A DNA stretch of 64,000 bases, from contig JAKFVT010000008.1 of assembly GCA_021732005.1 (NCBI GenBank), forward strand, positions 56,531-120,530. Direction: 5' to 3'. This document shows, one piece after another, positions 54,997-63,892 of this stretch; the first letter of the stretch is position 1; each line of letters opens with the position of its first letter. Below the pieces are notes generated by a model, which saw only the letters and a list, made by a program, of their open reading frames with translations, was not told the DNA's origin and made no database searches. This DNA is from Mycobacterium sp. Its GTDB lineage: Bacteria > Actinomycetota > Actinomycetes > Mycobacteriales > Mycobacteriaceae. The translations under genes were made by a program, and so were the position numbers.

Positions 54997-55731
54997 CTAG
55001 GCCCGCAGGAGATAGATGTCCATGATCCAGCCGTGTTGCGCGCGGGCCTCGGCGCGCAACACGGCGATGCGCTCGCCGACGTCGCCGACGGTGCCCGACA
55101 TCAACAGTTCGTCTGGAGTGCCGAGGTAGGCGCCCCACCAGATCCGGGTCTGCGGCGGGCAGCCGAGGAAGGCGCAGTCGCCGTCGAGCATCACCACCGC
55201 TGAGCCGGTCAGGCCGGTCTTGCGCAGTTGCCGCGCGGTGGTGATCAGGACGGGTTCGCCCACGTCGTTGAGCGGGATCCGATGCCGCGCGGTCAGCGCC
55301 TGGATCGCGGTGACACCGGGGATGACGTCGTGGTCGAATTCGACGTGCCGGGCGACCTCGTCGAGGATCCGCAGGGTGCTGTCGTAGAGCGACGGGTCGC
55401 CCCACGCCAGGAATGCGCCGACGCCGTCGGGGCCGAGTTCGGTTTCGATGGCGCGGGCCCACAGCTCGGCGCGGGCGGAATGCCAGTCGGCGACGGCCTG
55501 GGTGTAGTCGCCGTCGGCCGCACGTTTCGGGTCGGGCAGTTCAACGAAGCGGTAGCCCGGCTCGTCGATGAACCTCGCGCAGATCTCGCGCCGCAGGGCG
55601 ACGAGGTCGTTCTTCGCCTCGCCCTTGTCCATCGCGAAGAACACGTCGGTGTCGTTGAGCGCGCGGATCGCCTGCGATGTCACGTAGTCGGGGTCGCCGG
55701 CTCCGATACCGATGACGTGGATGGTGCGCAC
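54997..55731 (-). CDS. cobF: Precorrin-6A synthase (deacetylating)
   Basis: 244 residues. SAM-dependent C-1 methyltransferase of aerobic cobalamin synthesis. Begins I-H-V-I-G-I-G-A-G-D-P-D-Y-V-T, has A-W-G-D-P-S-L-Y-D-S-T and V-I-P-G-V-T-A-I-Q as in tetrapyrrole methylases. cobF is missing from M. tuberculosis, so its presence separates this organism from the tubercle bacilli. No other cob gene is in the window. Starts 9 bases after the MFS gene. Confidence 0.93.
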   Translation of the reverse strand: MRTIHVIGIGAGDPDYVTSQAIRALNDTDVFFAMDKGEAKNDLVALRREICARFIDEPGYRFVELPDPKRAADGDYTQAVADWHSARAELWARAIETELGPDGVGAFLAWGDPSLYDSTLRILDEVARHVEFDHDVIPGVTAIQALTARHRIPLNDVGEPVLITTARQLRKTGLTGSAVVMLDGDCAFLGCPPQTRIWWGAYLGTPDELLMSGTVGDVGERIAVLRAEARAQHGWIMDIYLLRA

Positions 55732-55740
55732 CGGGGCAGC

Positions 55741-56904
55741 CTAACGAAAGCGCCGCAGTGCCAGCGGCACCAGCAGCACAGTCGCAAAACAGGCACCGAC
55801 CGCGCCGGAGATCAGCAGCGGCAACCGGCCGTCGCCGCCCCACAGCAACCCGGCCCATAGCCCGGCGGCCAGCACCGCGAAACCGGTGGCGCCCTGGAAC
55901 ACTCCCTGCGCAGTGGCCTGCCGGTCACCGCCGACGAGCGAGGAGATCCAGGCCTTGCCGACACCGTCGGTGCATGCGGTGAACATCCCGTACGACGCGA
56001 TCAGCAGCCACGCCGCAGTGGAATCGGTGGTCAGCCCCAGCCCGATGTAGCCGACGGCGAAGAAGACCAGCCCGAAGCCGAACACCGCCGAACGTGGCAA
56101 CCGGTCGGCCAGTACACCCGCCGGGAAACTGCCAAGCGCATACACCAGGTTGTAGCCGACATAGGCAAGGATTACCTGCACAACGCCGAAGCCGATTTCG
56201 TTGAGCCGCAACAGCAGTAACGCGTCGGGGAAGTTGACCACGCCGAAGCCGACCAGCAGCGCGGTCACCCGCCAGTACCTGCGCGGCAGTTCGCGCAGCC
56301 CTGCGAAGATCGGCGGCCGTACGCCTCGGGGCTCGGCGCGCCGGGGTTCGCGGACCAGCACGACCAACAGCACGGACAGCACCGCGGGCACGATCGCGAT
56401 GTACAGCAGCGGCGCAATGTGGTGATCGAGTAGCTCGTAGCCCGCCAGACCGAGCAGCGGCCCGACCACCGCACCGAGGGTGTCCATCGCACGGTGGAAG
56501 CCGAACACCCTGCCGCGCAATGGTTTATCAATCCCTTCGACCAGGAGCGCGTCGCGCGGCGCGCCCCGGATCCCCTTGCCGAGGCGGTCGACCACGCGGC
56601 CGGCGAGCACACCGGGCCAGGCGCCGGCGACGGCGATGATCACCTTGCCCAACGCGGCCATTCCGTATCCTGTTGCGATCAAGGGCCGTTTGGCGAACCG
56701 GTCACCGAGCGGTCCCACCGCGAGTTTGGTGATCGATGCCGCGCCCTCCGCGGCACCCTCGATTGCACCCACGACCGAGGGCGGCGCGCCCAGCACCGCG
56801 GTCAGATAAATCGGAAGCAGCGGATAGAGCAGTTCACTGGCGGCGTCCTGCAGAAACGACACCGCCGAGAGCACCCGCACATTGCGGGTCAGCCACGCAG
56901 TCAT
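55741..56904 (-). CDS. MFS transporter
   Basis: 387 residues, about twelve membrane segments, with the loop 2-3 motif G-P-L-G-D-R-F-A-K-R-P and its repeat G-V-L-A-D-R-L-P-R. Likely a drug or metabolite exporter; substrate unknown. Just upstream of cobF on the same strand, though nothing ties it to cobalamin. Confidence 0.9.
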   Translation of the reverse strand: MTAWLTRNVRVLSAVSFLQDAASELLYPLLPIYLTAVLGAPPSVVGAIEGAAEGAASITKLAVGPLGDRFAKRPLIATGYGMAALGKVIIAVAGAWPGVLAGRVVDRLGKGIRGAPRDALLVEGIDKPLRGRVFGFHRAMDTLGAVVGPLLGLAGYELLDHHIAPLLYIAIVPAVLSVLLVVLVREPRRAEPRGVRPPIFAGLRELPRRYWRVTALLVGFGVVNFPDALLLLRLNEIGFGVVQVILAYVGYNLVYALGSFPAGVLADRLPRSAVFGFGLVFFAVGYIGLGLTTDSTAAWLLIASYGMFTACTDGVGKAWISSLVGGDRQATAQGVFQGATGFAVLAAGLWAGLLWGGDGRLPLLISGAVGACFATVLLVPLALRRFR

Positions 56905-56930
56905 TGCGGCCGATTATGTACCACCTGCAG

Positions 56931-56936
56931 TAGTAT
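56931..56936 (+). promoter_or_regulatory. -10 element of a leaderless gene
   Basis: TAGTAT ends 6 bases before the GTG of the DUF2231 gene, which itself has no Shine-Dalgarno sequence. Confidence 0.5.
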
Positions 56937-56942
56937 TCGCCC

Positions 56943-57401
56943 GTGTCGACGTTCAACGGCCTGCCTGCTCACGTCCTGTTCGTCCATTTCATCGTGGTTC
57001 TCGCGCCGCTGACCGCGGTCTTGGCCATCGTGTGTGCGCTGTGGCCCGCGGCCCGGCAGCGGCTGGTGTGGCTGGTGCTCGCGTTGTCGCTGATCGTCAC
57101 GGTGTTGACCCCGCTCACCACCGAGGCCGGCGAGTGGCTCGAGCACCAGGTCGGGCGATCGCCCATAGTGCACACTCACGCCGAGCTGGGCGACACGATG
57201 ATCTTCTTCTCGCTGGCGTTGCTGGTGGGGGCGGTGCTGTTGGCGGTGGTACACGTCAGCGCCGCCCGTGGCCGCTCGCTGTCGACGGTCTTCGCGGCCG
57301 TCATCGCGGTGTTCGTGGTGGTGGTTGGCGTCGCGACGATCGTTCAGGTCTACCGCATCGGCGACTCAGGGGCGCAGGCAACCTGGAACCAAAGAGCCTG
57401 A
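56943..57401 (+). CDS. DUF2231 membrane protein
   Basis: 152 residues with four membrane segments. Family His residues occur in L-P-A-H-V-L-F-V-H-F and V-H-T-H-A-E-L-G-D, which could hold heme or metal. Function unknown. GTG start with the -10 element just before it. Confidence 0.83.
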   Translation: MSTFNGLPAHVLFVHFIVVLAPLTAVLAIVCALWPAARQRLVWLVLALSLIVTVLTPLTTEAGEWLEHQVGRSPIVHTHAELGDTMIFFSLALLVGAVLLAVVHVSAARGRSLSTVFAAVIAVFVVVVGVATIVQVYRIGDSGAQATWNQRA

Positions 57402-57433
57402 CTCACAGCGAGTTCGGCGGCGCCTGACATCGG

Positions 57434-58423
57434 TCAGCCGTGCAGAGTGACGCTGGGCGACTCTCCGAACGCGGCGCGGTAGACCTGGCTGAACCGCCCG
57501 GTATGGGCGAAGCCCCAGCGGGTGGCGATAGCCGACACCGTGTCATGGGACGGGTCCGCGGCCAGGAGATCCCGGTGCGCGCGGTCCAGGCGGATCCGGC
57601 GCAGATATGCCATCGGGGTGGTGTCCAGATGCCGCCGGAACATGTATTGCACGGCTCTGGGTGTGACGTTGATGGCGGCGGCGATATCGGCCATCGAGAT
57701 GTCCCGTGCACAGTTGGCCTGGATGAAGTCGATCGCCTGACGCACCAACGGAGCCGAGACCTGCGGGTGCTCGACGCGTTTGGCGTCGGCGAAGGTGTTC
57801 GGGAAAACATGCAACAGCGTCGATGCGAGCAGTGCGACGGCACCGCCGACCACCAGCGTTGCGTCCTCCGGGCACAGGACACTCGTCAGGGTCGATGCCA
57901 CGTAGTCGACGGTCGTTTCCCATTGCGCGGCCGCCGCATCCGACCGCGGCCGGTTGGAGGTGAAGCGCACCCCGGGTGCGCCGTCGGTCGCGTGGTCGCC
58001 GGTGATCCGCTGCAGCGCCTCCGGCGACAGCGCCGTCAGGGACACCTCGGCGTCTTCGGTGTTCGCCGAGCACGGTCGACCGGGCCGCACCGCGAGCGCC
58101 ACGTCGCCGGCAGTGCACCGCTCGGCTCGGGCGGAGGCGCCGAGCAGCACCGTGCCCGCCTTCACCTTGGTGACGAGATAGCAGGGCCACTGATCGGTTT
58201 CGAAGTGCAGAGCACCCGGAAACTCCGCCTCGGTGACGCTGACGTGGTCGATCTCCAGCCGGTCGACCCGGATCGGATGACCGGGATCGAGGCCGTCGAC
58301 GCGGCCGTGGGCGCCCCACGCGCTCGAGATGAACGCGGCGGCCGCATCCGGATCGCCGGTGGTACAGGTGGTGTGCTGCGGGAACACAGCGATACGAGCC
58401 GTGATCGTTCTTCCTGACTTCAC
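57434..58423 (-). CDS. AraC/XylS-family transcriptional regulator
   Basis: 329 residues. A cupin-like AraC-binding N-terminal domain (about 50-230) and two helix-turn-helix units at about 225-325 (M-A-D-I-A-A-A-I-N-V-T-P-R-A-V-Q-Y and A-T-R-W-G-F-A-H-T-G-R-F-S-Q-V-Y). Divergent from the LLM oxidoreductase gene across 183 bases, so that gene is a possible target. Confidence 0.92.
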   Translation of the reverse strand: MKSGRTITARIAVFPQHTTCTTGDPDAAAAFISSAWGAHGRVDGLDPGHPIRVDRLEIDHVSVTEAEFPGALHFETDQWPCYLVTKVKAGTVLLGASARAERCTAGDVALAVRPGRPCSANTEDAEVSLTALSPEALQRITGDHATDGAPGVRFTSNRPRSDAAAAQWETTVDYVASTLTSVLCPEDATLVVGGAVALLASTLLHVFPNTFADAKRVEHPQVSAPLVRQAIDFIQANCARDISMADIAAAINVTPRAVQYMFRRHLDTTPMAYLRRIRLDRAHRDLLAADPSHDTVSAIATRWGFAHTGRFSQVYRAAFGESPSVTLHG

Positions 58424-58581
58424 ATGAACGCTTGAGCCACCGAGAACCGCAGTTCGCGTGGTGCACGTTGTAGATGATCATGAATGAGCGTGGGCTCAGC
58501 TCGTGTAATCGAGGGTACTCCCAGCGGGCGCGAAATCGGCGGCGTTGAGTTCCCGACCATCAGGATCTCCGACCACGACAG

Positions 58582-58597
58582 GTAGAACACGTTCTAC
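58582..58597 (+). promoter_or_regulatory. KstR operator
   Basis: GTAGAAC-AC-GTTCTAC is a perfect palindrome whose core TAGAACACGTTCTA fits TNNAACNNGTTNNA at all fixed positions. It ends 9 bases before the LLM gene start. Confidence 0.8.
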
Positions 58598-58606
58598 TAT
58601 CGCCGC

Positions 58607-59479
58607 ATGCGATTCACCTACGCCGAGGCGATGATCGATCCGTCCTTCTACATCCCGCTCGCCAAGGCCGTCGAGGCCGCCGGGTACGACGGGATGACGA
58701 TCCCGGACAGCGTCGCCTATCCGTACGAGTCGGACTCCACCTATCCGTACACCCCGGACGGCAACCGGGAGTTTCTGGACGGCAAGCCGTTCATCGAGAC
58801 GTTCCTGCTCACCGCGGCGCTGGGCGCCGTGACCGAACGGCTCAAGTTCAACTTCTTCGTCCTCAAACTGCCGATCCGCCCGCCGGCCCTGGTGGCCAAG
58901 CAGGCCGGCTCGCTGGCCGCGCTGATCGGAAACCGGGTCGGACTCGGGGTCGGGACGAGTCCGTGGCCGGAGGACTACGAACTGATGGGGGTGCCGTTCG
59001 CCAAGCGGGGCAAGCGGATGGACGAATGCATCGAGATCATCCGCGGCCTCACCAGCGGCGACTACTTCGAATTCCACGGCGAGTTCTACGACATCCCCAA
59101 GACCAAGATGACGCCGGCGCCGTCCGAGCCGCTGCCCATCCTGATCGGCGGGCATGCCGACGCCGCACTGCGGCGGGCCGCCCGCAACGACGGCTGGATG
59201 CACGGTGGCGGCACCGACGATCTCGACGACCTGCTGGTCAAGCTCAACCGGTACCGGGAAGAAGAAGGAACGACTGACCGGCCTTTCGAAATCCACGTGA
59301 TCTCACTCGACGCGTTCACCGTCGACGGCGTGAAACGCTTGGAGGACAAGGGAATCACCGACGTGATGGTGGGGTTCCGGCTTCCCTATATCAAGGGACC
59401 CGACACCGAGCCGCTCGACGACAAGATCCGCAATCTCGAGATGTTCGCCGAGCGAGTGATCGCAAAAGTCAACCGCTAG
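58607..59479 (+). CDS. LLM-class F420-dependent oxidoreductase (Rv0940c equivalent)
   Basis: 290 residues, luciferase-like barrel: F-T-Y-A-E-A-M-I-D-P start, L-G-V-G-T-S-P-W-P-E-D-Y and P-I-L-I-G-G-H-A-D. F420 is the usual cofactor for this mycobacterial group. The KstR operator places it in the sterol-catabolism regulon, so a role in cholesterol or lipid breakdown is likely; the substrate is unknown. Confidence 0.88.
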   Translation: MRFTYAEAMIDPSFYIPLAKAVEAAGYDGMTIPDSVAYPYESDSTYPYTPDGNREFLDGKPFIETFLLTAALGAVTERLKFNFFVLKLPIRPPALVAKQAGSLAALIGNRVGLGVGTSPWPEDYELMGVPFAKRGKRMDECIEIIRGLTSGDYFEFHGEFYDIPKTKMTPAPSEPLPILIGGHADAALRRAARNDGWMHGGGTDDLDDLLVKLNRYREEEGTTDRPFEIHVISLDAFTVDGVKRLEDKGITDVMVGFRLPYIKGPDTEPLDDKIRNLEMFAERVIAKVNR

Positions 59480-60276
59480 AGCGCATCCCAATTCGGCGCC
59501 CGCTTCTCGCGGTGCGCCATCGCGGCCTCACGCGGGTTGTTGGTGAACCCGGTCAGTATTTGCGTACGGTTCTCGATCTCCTTGGCGTGCCGCAGACTTG
59601 GCGCATCCAGGGCCGCATTCAGACCGGTCTTTGTCTGCCAGACGCCGAAGGCGTTGTTGGCGGCGATGCTGCGGGCCATCGCCAGGGCCGCGTCGGCGAG
59701 TGCGTCCTCGGCGACCACCTCGTGCGCCAGCCCGATCCGGTAGGCCTCATCCGCGTCGATGATCCGTCCGGTGAGCATCATCTCCCGGGCCGCACCCGCG
59801 CCGACGATCTTCGGCAACAGATAACTGGTGCCCATGTCCAGCGACGAGAACCCCGCCTTGATGAACACCGAACCGAAGCGGGCGATGTTCGACGCGATCC
59901 GGATGTCGCAGTGCAGCGCGTAGGCCAGCCCCCCACCCACGGCCACCCCGTTGACCGCCGCGACCACGGGGATGGGCAGCTCGTAGAGCCGGGTCAGCTG
60001 GTCGGCCAGCCGCACCTGGGCGTCGTAGGTCGTCTTGAATTCCGCGGCGGCCGGCTCGGTCCACGGCTTGCCGGTGCCGCTGAGGTCGGCGCCCGCGCAG
60101 AATCCCCGGCCCGCCCCGGTGAGGATCGCAACCCGGTACTTCCAGGAACTCAGCTGGTCCAGGGCGTCGTCCACCCCGTCCATCAATTCGCCGTCGATCG
60201 CGTTGAGCAGATTCGGCCGGTTCAATGTGACCTGAACAATTCCGTCTTCGAGCTCTTCGAATTCCACCGCAGCCAT
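59476..60276 (-). CDS. Enoyl-CoA hydratase/isomerase family protein
   Basis: 266 residues, crotonase fold: G-R-G-F-C-A-G-A-D-L-S and G-V-A-V-G-G-G-L-A-Y-A-L-H-C-D oxyanion loops. ATG at 60276 is preceded by TAACGT 7 bases upstream, so a leaderless mRNA is likely; the frame continues upstream but without a start signal. Overlaps the LLM gene end by 4 bases. Confidence 0.88.
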   Translation of the reverse strand: MAAVEFEELEDGIVQVTLNRPNLLNAIDGELMDGVDDALDQLSSWKYRVAILTGAGRGFCAGADLSGTGKPWTEPAAAEFKTTYDAQVRLADQLTRLYELPIPVVAAVNGVAVGGGLAYALHCDIRIASNIARFGSVFIKAGFSSLDMGTSYLLPKIVGAGAAREMMLTGRIIDADEAYRIGLAHEVVAEDALADAALAMARSIAANNAFGVWQTKTGLNAALDAPSLRHAKEIENRTQILTGFTNNPREAAMAHREKRAPNWDAL

Positions 60277-60320
60277 GTGCTGCACGTTAGCGGTGCCGCA
60301 AGAGCGGGTACAGGGCGCCC

Positions 60321-60749
60321 ATGGCGACTGTTGACGTATCCGTGCCTTCCGACGTGACGCCGCAGCAGGCCTGGAAGCTGGCCTCGGATCTGAACCGCTT
60401 CGACGAGTGGATGACGATCTTTGCGGGCTGGCGCGGGTCGGTCCCGGAACAGATCGACGAGGGCACCGAAGTCTCGTCACTGATCAAGGTCAAGGGGTTC
60501 CGCAACACCATCCACTGGCGGGTTACCAAGTACGACGAGCCGCGCACGATCGAGCTGCGGGGCACCGGCTGGCCCGCCGTCCGGATCTGCATCACCATGA
60601 ACGTGGCCGAAATCGATCAGCGCACCCGTTTTCACCTGATCGCCGACATCTCCGGCGGGGTGCTCAATGGAGCGGTCGGGCGTCTGGTGGCACGCGTGCT
60701 GGAGTCCGATGTGCGCAAATCGGTGTCGAATCTGGCCGCGCTGGCCTGA
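60321..60749 (+). CDS. SRPBCC-family lipid- or polyketide-binding protein
   Basis: 142 residues, START-like fold (A-W-K-L-A-S-D-L-N-R-F-D-E-W, G-T-E-V-S-S-L-I-K-V-K-G). Probably binds a hydrophobic ligand. Similar small proteins are numerous in mycobacteria (for example Rv0854 and Rv0857). Confidence 0.82.
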   Translation: MATVDVSVPSDVTPQQAWKLASDLNRFDEWMTIFAGWRGSVPEQIDEGTEVSSLIKVKGFRNTIHWRVTKYDEPRTIELRGTGWPAVRICITMNVAEIDQRTRFHLIADISGGVLNGAVGRLVARVLESDVRKSVSNLAALA

Positions 60750-60800
60750 CTGCGTGCCGCTCGGCGCAGATGCGGGTGCGTTCGGCGACAAACCCCTGAT

Positions 60801-60820
60801 AGGTGACGCCTGCGTCACCT
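60801..60820 (+). promoter_or_regulatory. 20-bp palindrome before the CoA-synthetase gene
   Basis: AGGTGACGC-CT-GCGTCACCT has perfect 9-bp arms, 45 bases before the synthetase start. No T tract follows, so an operator is more likely than a terminator. Confidence 0.6.
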
Positions 60821-60864
60821 CGCCGCGCTACCGTGCTTACACCCAATGACGGGAGGAAGCCGGG

Positions 60865-62733
60865 ATGGGCGAATATCGCCAGTTGTTCGACGCCAGCGTC
60901 GCTGACGCGGGAGAGTTCTGGGCGCAGGCCGCGAATGCGGTCACGTGGACTCGTGCGCCGCAGCGCATTCTCGATGACAGCAACCCGCCGTTCTACCGGT
61001 GGTTCCCTGACGCTGAGCTGAACACGTGCGCCAACGCTCTCGACCGGCACATCGAGGAGCGCGGCGACCAGGCCGCACTGATCTACGACTCTCCGGTCAC
61101 CGGCAACCAGCGGGTCTACACCTACCGCGAATTGCTCGACGAGACAGCACGATTCGCCGGTGTGCTGCGCAACCTCGGGGTCGGCAAGGGCGACCGCGTG
61201 GTGCTGTACATGCCGATGATCCCCGAAGCGGTGATCGCGATGCTGGCGTGCGCCCGTCTGGGTGCGGTGCACTCGGTGGTGTTCGGTGGGTTCGCCGCGC
61301 ACGAGCTGGCCACCCGGATCGACGACGCGCAGCCCGTCGTGATCGTCTCGGCGTCGTGCGGCATCGAGCCGACCCGGGTGGTGCAGTACAAGCCGATGCT
61401 CGACCACGCGCTGGAGTTGGCCTCGCACAAGCCTGATGCCTGTGTGATCGTGCAGCGGGACAAGCACGCCTGCGATCTGGTCGACGGCCGCGACGTCGAT
61501 TGGTCCGACGCGATGGCGGCGGCTGTCCCCGCCGATCCCGTGCCGGTGGCGGCCACCGATCCGTTGTACGTGCTCTACACCTCCGGCACGACGGGCAAGC
61601 CCAAGGGCATCGTCCGCGACAACGGCGGCCACGCCGTCGCGCTGCTGTGGAGCATGCGGCACATCTACGACATCGATCCGGGCGACGTGTTCTGGGCGGC
61701 CTCCGACGTCGGGTGGGTCGTGGGCCACTCCTACATCGTGTACGGGCCGCTGCTGGCCGGCGCCACCACGGTGCTCTACGAGGGAAAGCCCATCGGCACA
61801 CCGGATCCCGGCGCGTTCTGGCGGGTGGTGTCCGAGCACGGGGTGAAGGCGTTGTTCACCGCGCCGACCGCGATCCGCGCGATCCGTAAGGAGGATCCGC
61901 AGGCCTCGCATGCCGATCGCTACGACCTGTCGTGTCTGAAGTATCTGTTCCAGGCCGGCGAACGGCTGGATCCGGACACCTACGCCTGGGCATCAGCGAA
62001 ACTCGGTGTGCCCGTTGTCGATCACTGGTGGCAGACCGAGACGGGCTGGGCGATCGCCGCCAATCCCATGGGGGTGGAACACCTTCCGCTCAAGGCGGGC
62101 TCACCCACGGTACCGATGCCGGGTTACGACGTGCAGATTCTGCGGGTGGACGGCAGCCGGTGCGAGCCGAACGAAGAGGGCGCCATCTGCATCAGCCTGC
62201 CGCTTCCGCCGGGAACGCTGCCGACGCTGTGGGGTGACGACGCCCGATACGAGGCGTCGTATCTGTGCGAGCACCCGGGTTATTACCTGACCGGCGACGG
62301 CGGCTATCTCGACGAGGACGGCTACCTGTTCGTGATGGGCCGCATCGACGACGTGATAAACGTTGCGGGACACCGGCTGTCGACCGGGTCGATCGAAGCG
62401 GTGCTGGCCGGGCATCCCGCGGTCGCCGAATGTGCGGTGATCGGGGTGGCCGACGAGATCAAGGGCCAGGTGCCGCGCGGCTTCGTGGTGCTGAAGGCGG
62501 GCGCCTCGGCCGAGGGGCTGGCCGAGGAGTTGGTGGCCGCGGTCCGCGAGGAGATCGGTGCGGTGGCGTGCTTCCGGCTGGTCGATGTGGTTCCCGCGCT
62601 GCCGAAGACGCGATCCGGCAAGATCCTGCGCAAGACGATGCGCGGCATCGCGCACGGCAAGGACGAGCCGGTGCCGTCGACCATCGAAGACCCGGCCGTC
62701 CTGGACACATTGCGCCCGATCCTGCAGGGGTAG
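60865..62733 (+). CDS. prpE: Propionyl-CoA/short-chain acyl-CoA synthetase (AMP-forming)
   Basis: 622 residues, acetyl-CoA-synthetase family, closest to PrpE. F-W-A-Q-A-A-N-A-V-T-W head, ATP loop Y-T-S-G-T-T-G-K-P-K-G-I, W-W-Q-T-E-T-G, and the reversibly acetylated Lys in T-R-S-G-K-I-L-R-K-T. Activates propionate or acetate. GGGAGGAAG precedes the ATG. It starts the run synthetase - VOC protein - rnhA. Confidence 0.9.
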   Translation: MGEYRQLFDASVADAGEFWAQAANAVTWTRAPQRILDDSNPPFYRWFPDAELNTCANALDRHIEERGDQAALIYDSPVTGNQRVYTYRELLDETARFAGVLRNLGVGKGDRVVLYMPMIPEAVIAMLACARLGAVHSVVFGGFAAHELATRIDDAQPVVIVSASCGIEPTRVVQYKPMLDHALELASHKPDACVIVQRDKHACDLVDGRDVDWSDAMAAAVPADPVPVAATDPLYVLYTSGTTGKPKGIVRDNGGHAVALLWSMRHIYDIDPGDVFWAASDVGWVVGHSYIVYGPLLAGATTVLYEGKPIGTPDPGAFWRVVSEHGVKALFTAPTAIRAIRKEDPQASHADRYDLSCLKYLFQAGERLDPDTYAWASAKLGVPVVDHWWQTETGWAIAANPMGVEHLPLKAGSPTVPMPGYDVQILRVDGSRCEPNEEGAICISLPLPPGTLPTLWGDDARYEASYLCEHPGYYLTGDGGYLDEDGYLFVMGRIDDVINVAGHRLSTGSIEAVLAGHPAVAECAVIGVADEIKGQVPRGFVVLKAGASAEGLAEELVAAVREEIGAVACFRLVDVVPALPKTRSGKILRKTMRGIAHGKDEPVPSTIEDPAVLDTLRPILQG

Positions 62734-62737
62734 GGCA

Positions 62738-63364
62738 GTGACCGTCACCATCGACGAGATTCACGTCGGTGATCCCGCCTCCGCGTGGCGGGATGCCGGG
62801 TTCAGCGTGGATTCGGATTCGGTTGCCCGAATCGGTGACGTGCGGGTACGTCTGGCCGGGCAGGGATCCGGCATCGTCGGTTGGTCTCTGCGGGGGCTAC
62901 CGGCGGACGGTCACGTCGACGGCATTCCGACGACGTCGTCTGCAACCGATGTCCCCGAGCCGGCCGGTCACCCCAATGGCGTGACCGAGATCGACCACGT
63001 AGTGCTGTTGTCTCCCAACCTTTCCCGGACCGTCTCGTCGTTGTCTGACATCGGGCTGCAACCACGCCGAGAACGCGACGCCGAGCTCGCCGGCCAGCCG
63101 ATGCGGCAGATCTTCTTCCGGCTGGGGCCGGTGATCCTGGAGGTCGTCGGTTCCCCCAGCGCGACCGCCGGCGGTCCGTCGTCGTTGTGGGGCATCACGT
63201 ACATCGTCACGGACATCGACGCGACGGCGGCGTTCTTCGGTGATCACGCGCTGCGGGTGAAAGATGCCGTGCAGCCGGGGCGCCGGATCACCACACTCAA
63301 GCATCGCGATCTGGGCATGTCGGTTCGCACGGCGATGATCTCGCCGCCTATTCTCGGCGCATGA
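62738..63364 (+). CDS. VOC-superfamily (glyoxalase-like) protein
   Basis: 208 residues. Glyoxalase-type beta-alpha-beta units: [12 protein letters not shown] and later [22 protein letters not shown] start 4 bases after the synthetase stop and an ATGA overlap with rnhA. Function unknown; a lyase or epimerase acting on a CoA ester would fit the neighbour but is a guess. Confidence 0.8.
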   Translation: MTVTIDEIHVGDPASAWRDAGFSVDSDSVARIGDVRVRLAGQGSGIVGWSLRGLPADGHVDGIPTTSSATDVPEPAGHPNGVTEIDHVVLLSPNLSRTVSSLSDIGLQPRRERDAELAGQPMRQIFFRLGPVILEVVGSPSATAGGPSSLWGITYIVTDIDATAAFFGDHALRVKDAVQPGRRITTLKHRDLGMSVRTAMISPPILGA

Positions 63365-63831
63365 GCTCGGAGGTCAGCGAGACGGTTGTCATCCACACCG
63401 ACGGCGGCTGCCGACCCAATCCCGGTCCCGGCGGCTGGGGCGCGGTGCTGCGCATGCGCGAACACGTCCGCGAGATGTGCGGCGGCGAGCCTGGTGCGAC
63501 GAGCAACAACCGGATGGAGCTGACTGCGCCGATCATGGCGCTGGAGGCCCTCACCCGGCCGGTGTCGGTGCACCTCTATACAGACAGCACGTATGTCCGC
63601 AACGGCATCACCAAGTGGGTTCTCGGCTGGGAGCGCAACGGCTGGATGACGTCGGCGAAGCAGCCGGTGAAGAACGTCGACCTGTGGCAGCGGCTGCAGC
63701 TCGCCTGTGCGCAGCACCGCGTCGAATGGTTTTGGGTGAAGGGCCATTCCGGTGTCGCCGACAACGAGCTGGCGGATCAGTTGGCGACGCGGGGCTTGGA
63801 AGAGGCGGTCGCTGCGGCGCTCGCGATCTAG
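63361..63831 (+). CDS. rnhA: Ribonuclease HI
   Basis: 156 residues. Catalytic Asp14 (H-T-D-G-G), Glu53 (R-M-E-L), Asp75 (Y-T-D-S-T) and the late Asp in N-E-L-A-D; the K-G-H-S-G motif is present. Cuts RNA in RNA-DNA hybrids. Stand-alone RNase HI, not fused to CobC as in Rv2228c. Confidence 0.96.
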   Translation: MSSEVSETVVIHTDGGCRPNPGPGGWGAVLRMREHVREMCGGEPGATSNNRMELTAPIMALEALTRPVSVHLYTDSTYVRNGITKWVLGWERNGWMTSAKQPVKNVDLWQRLQLACAQHRVEWFWVKGHSGVADNELADQLATRGLEEAVAAALAI

Positions 63832-63873
63832 GGCTCAAGTCGGCGGGCAAGGGCACCAAAACTTGTCGGTGGG

Positions 63874-63889
63874 TCGAACTAGTGTTCGA
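63874..63889 (+). promoter_or_regulatory. SOS box (LexA operator)
   Basis: TCGAAC-TAGT-GTTCGA is a perfect match to the mycobacterial LexA consensus TCGAAC-N4-GTTCGA. A TAGTGT -10 (63880-63885) lies inside it, 7 bases before the ATG of the next gene, so LexA would directly block a leaderless start. Confidence 0.9.
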
Positions 63890-63892
63890 GTC

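Noticed and set aside
55731..56942. Cobalamin riboswitch near cobF
   Set aside because: No B12-box-like sequence is visible, and cobF directly follows the MFS gene with a 9-base gap.
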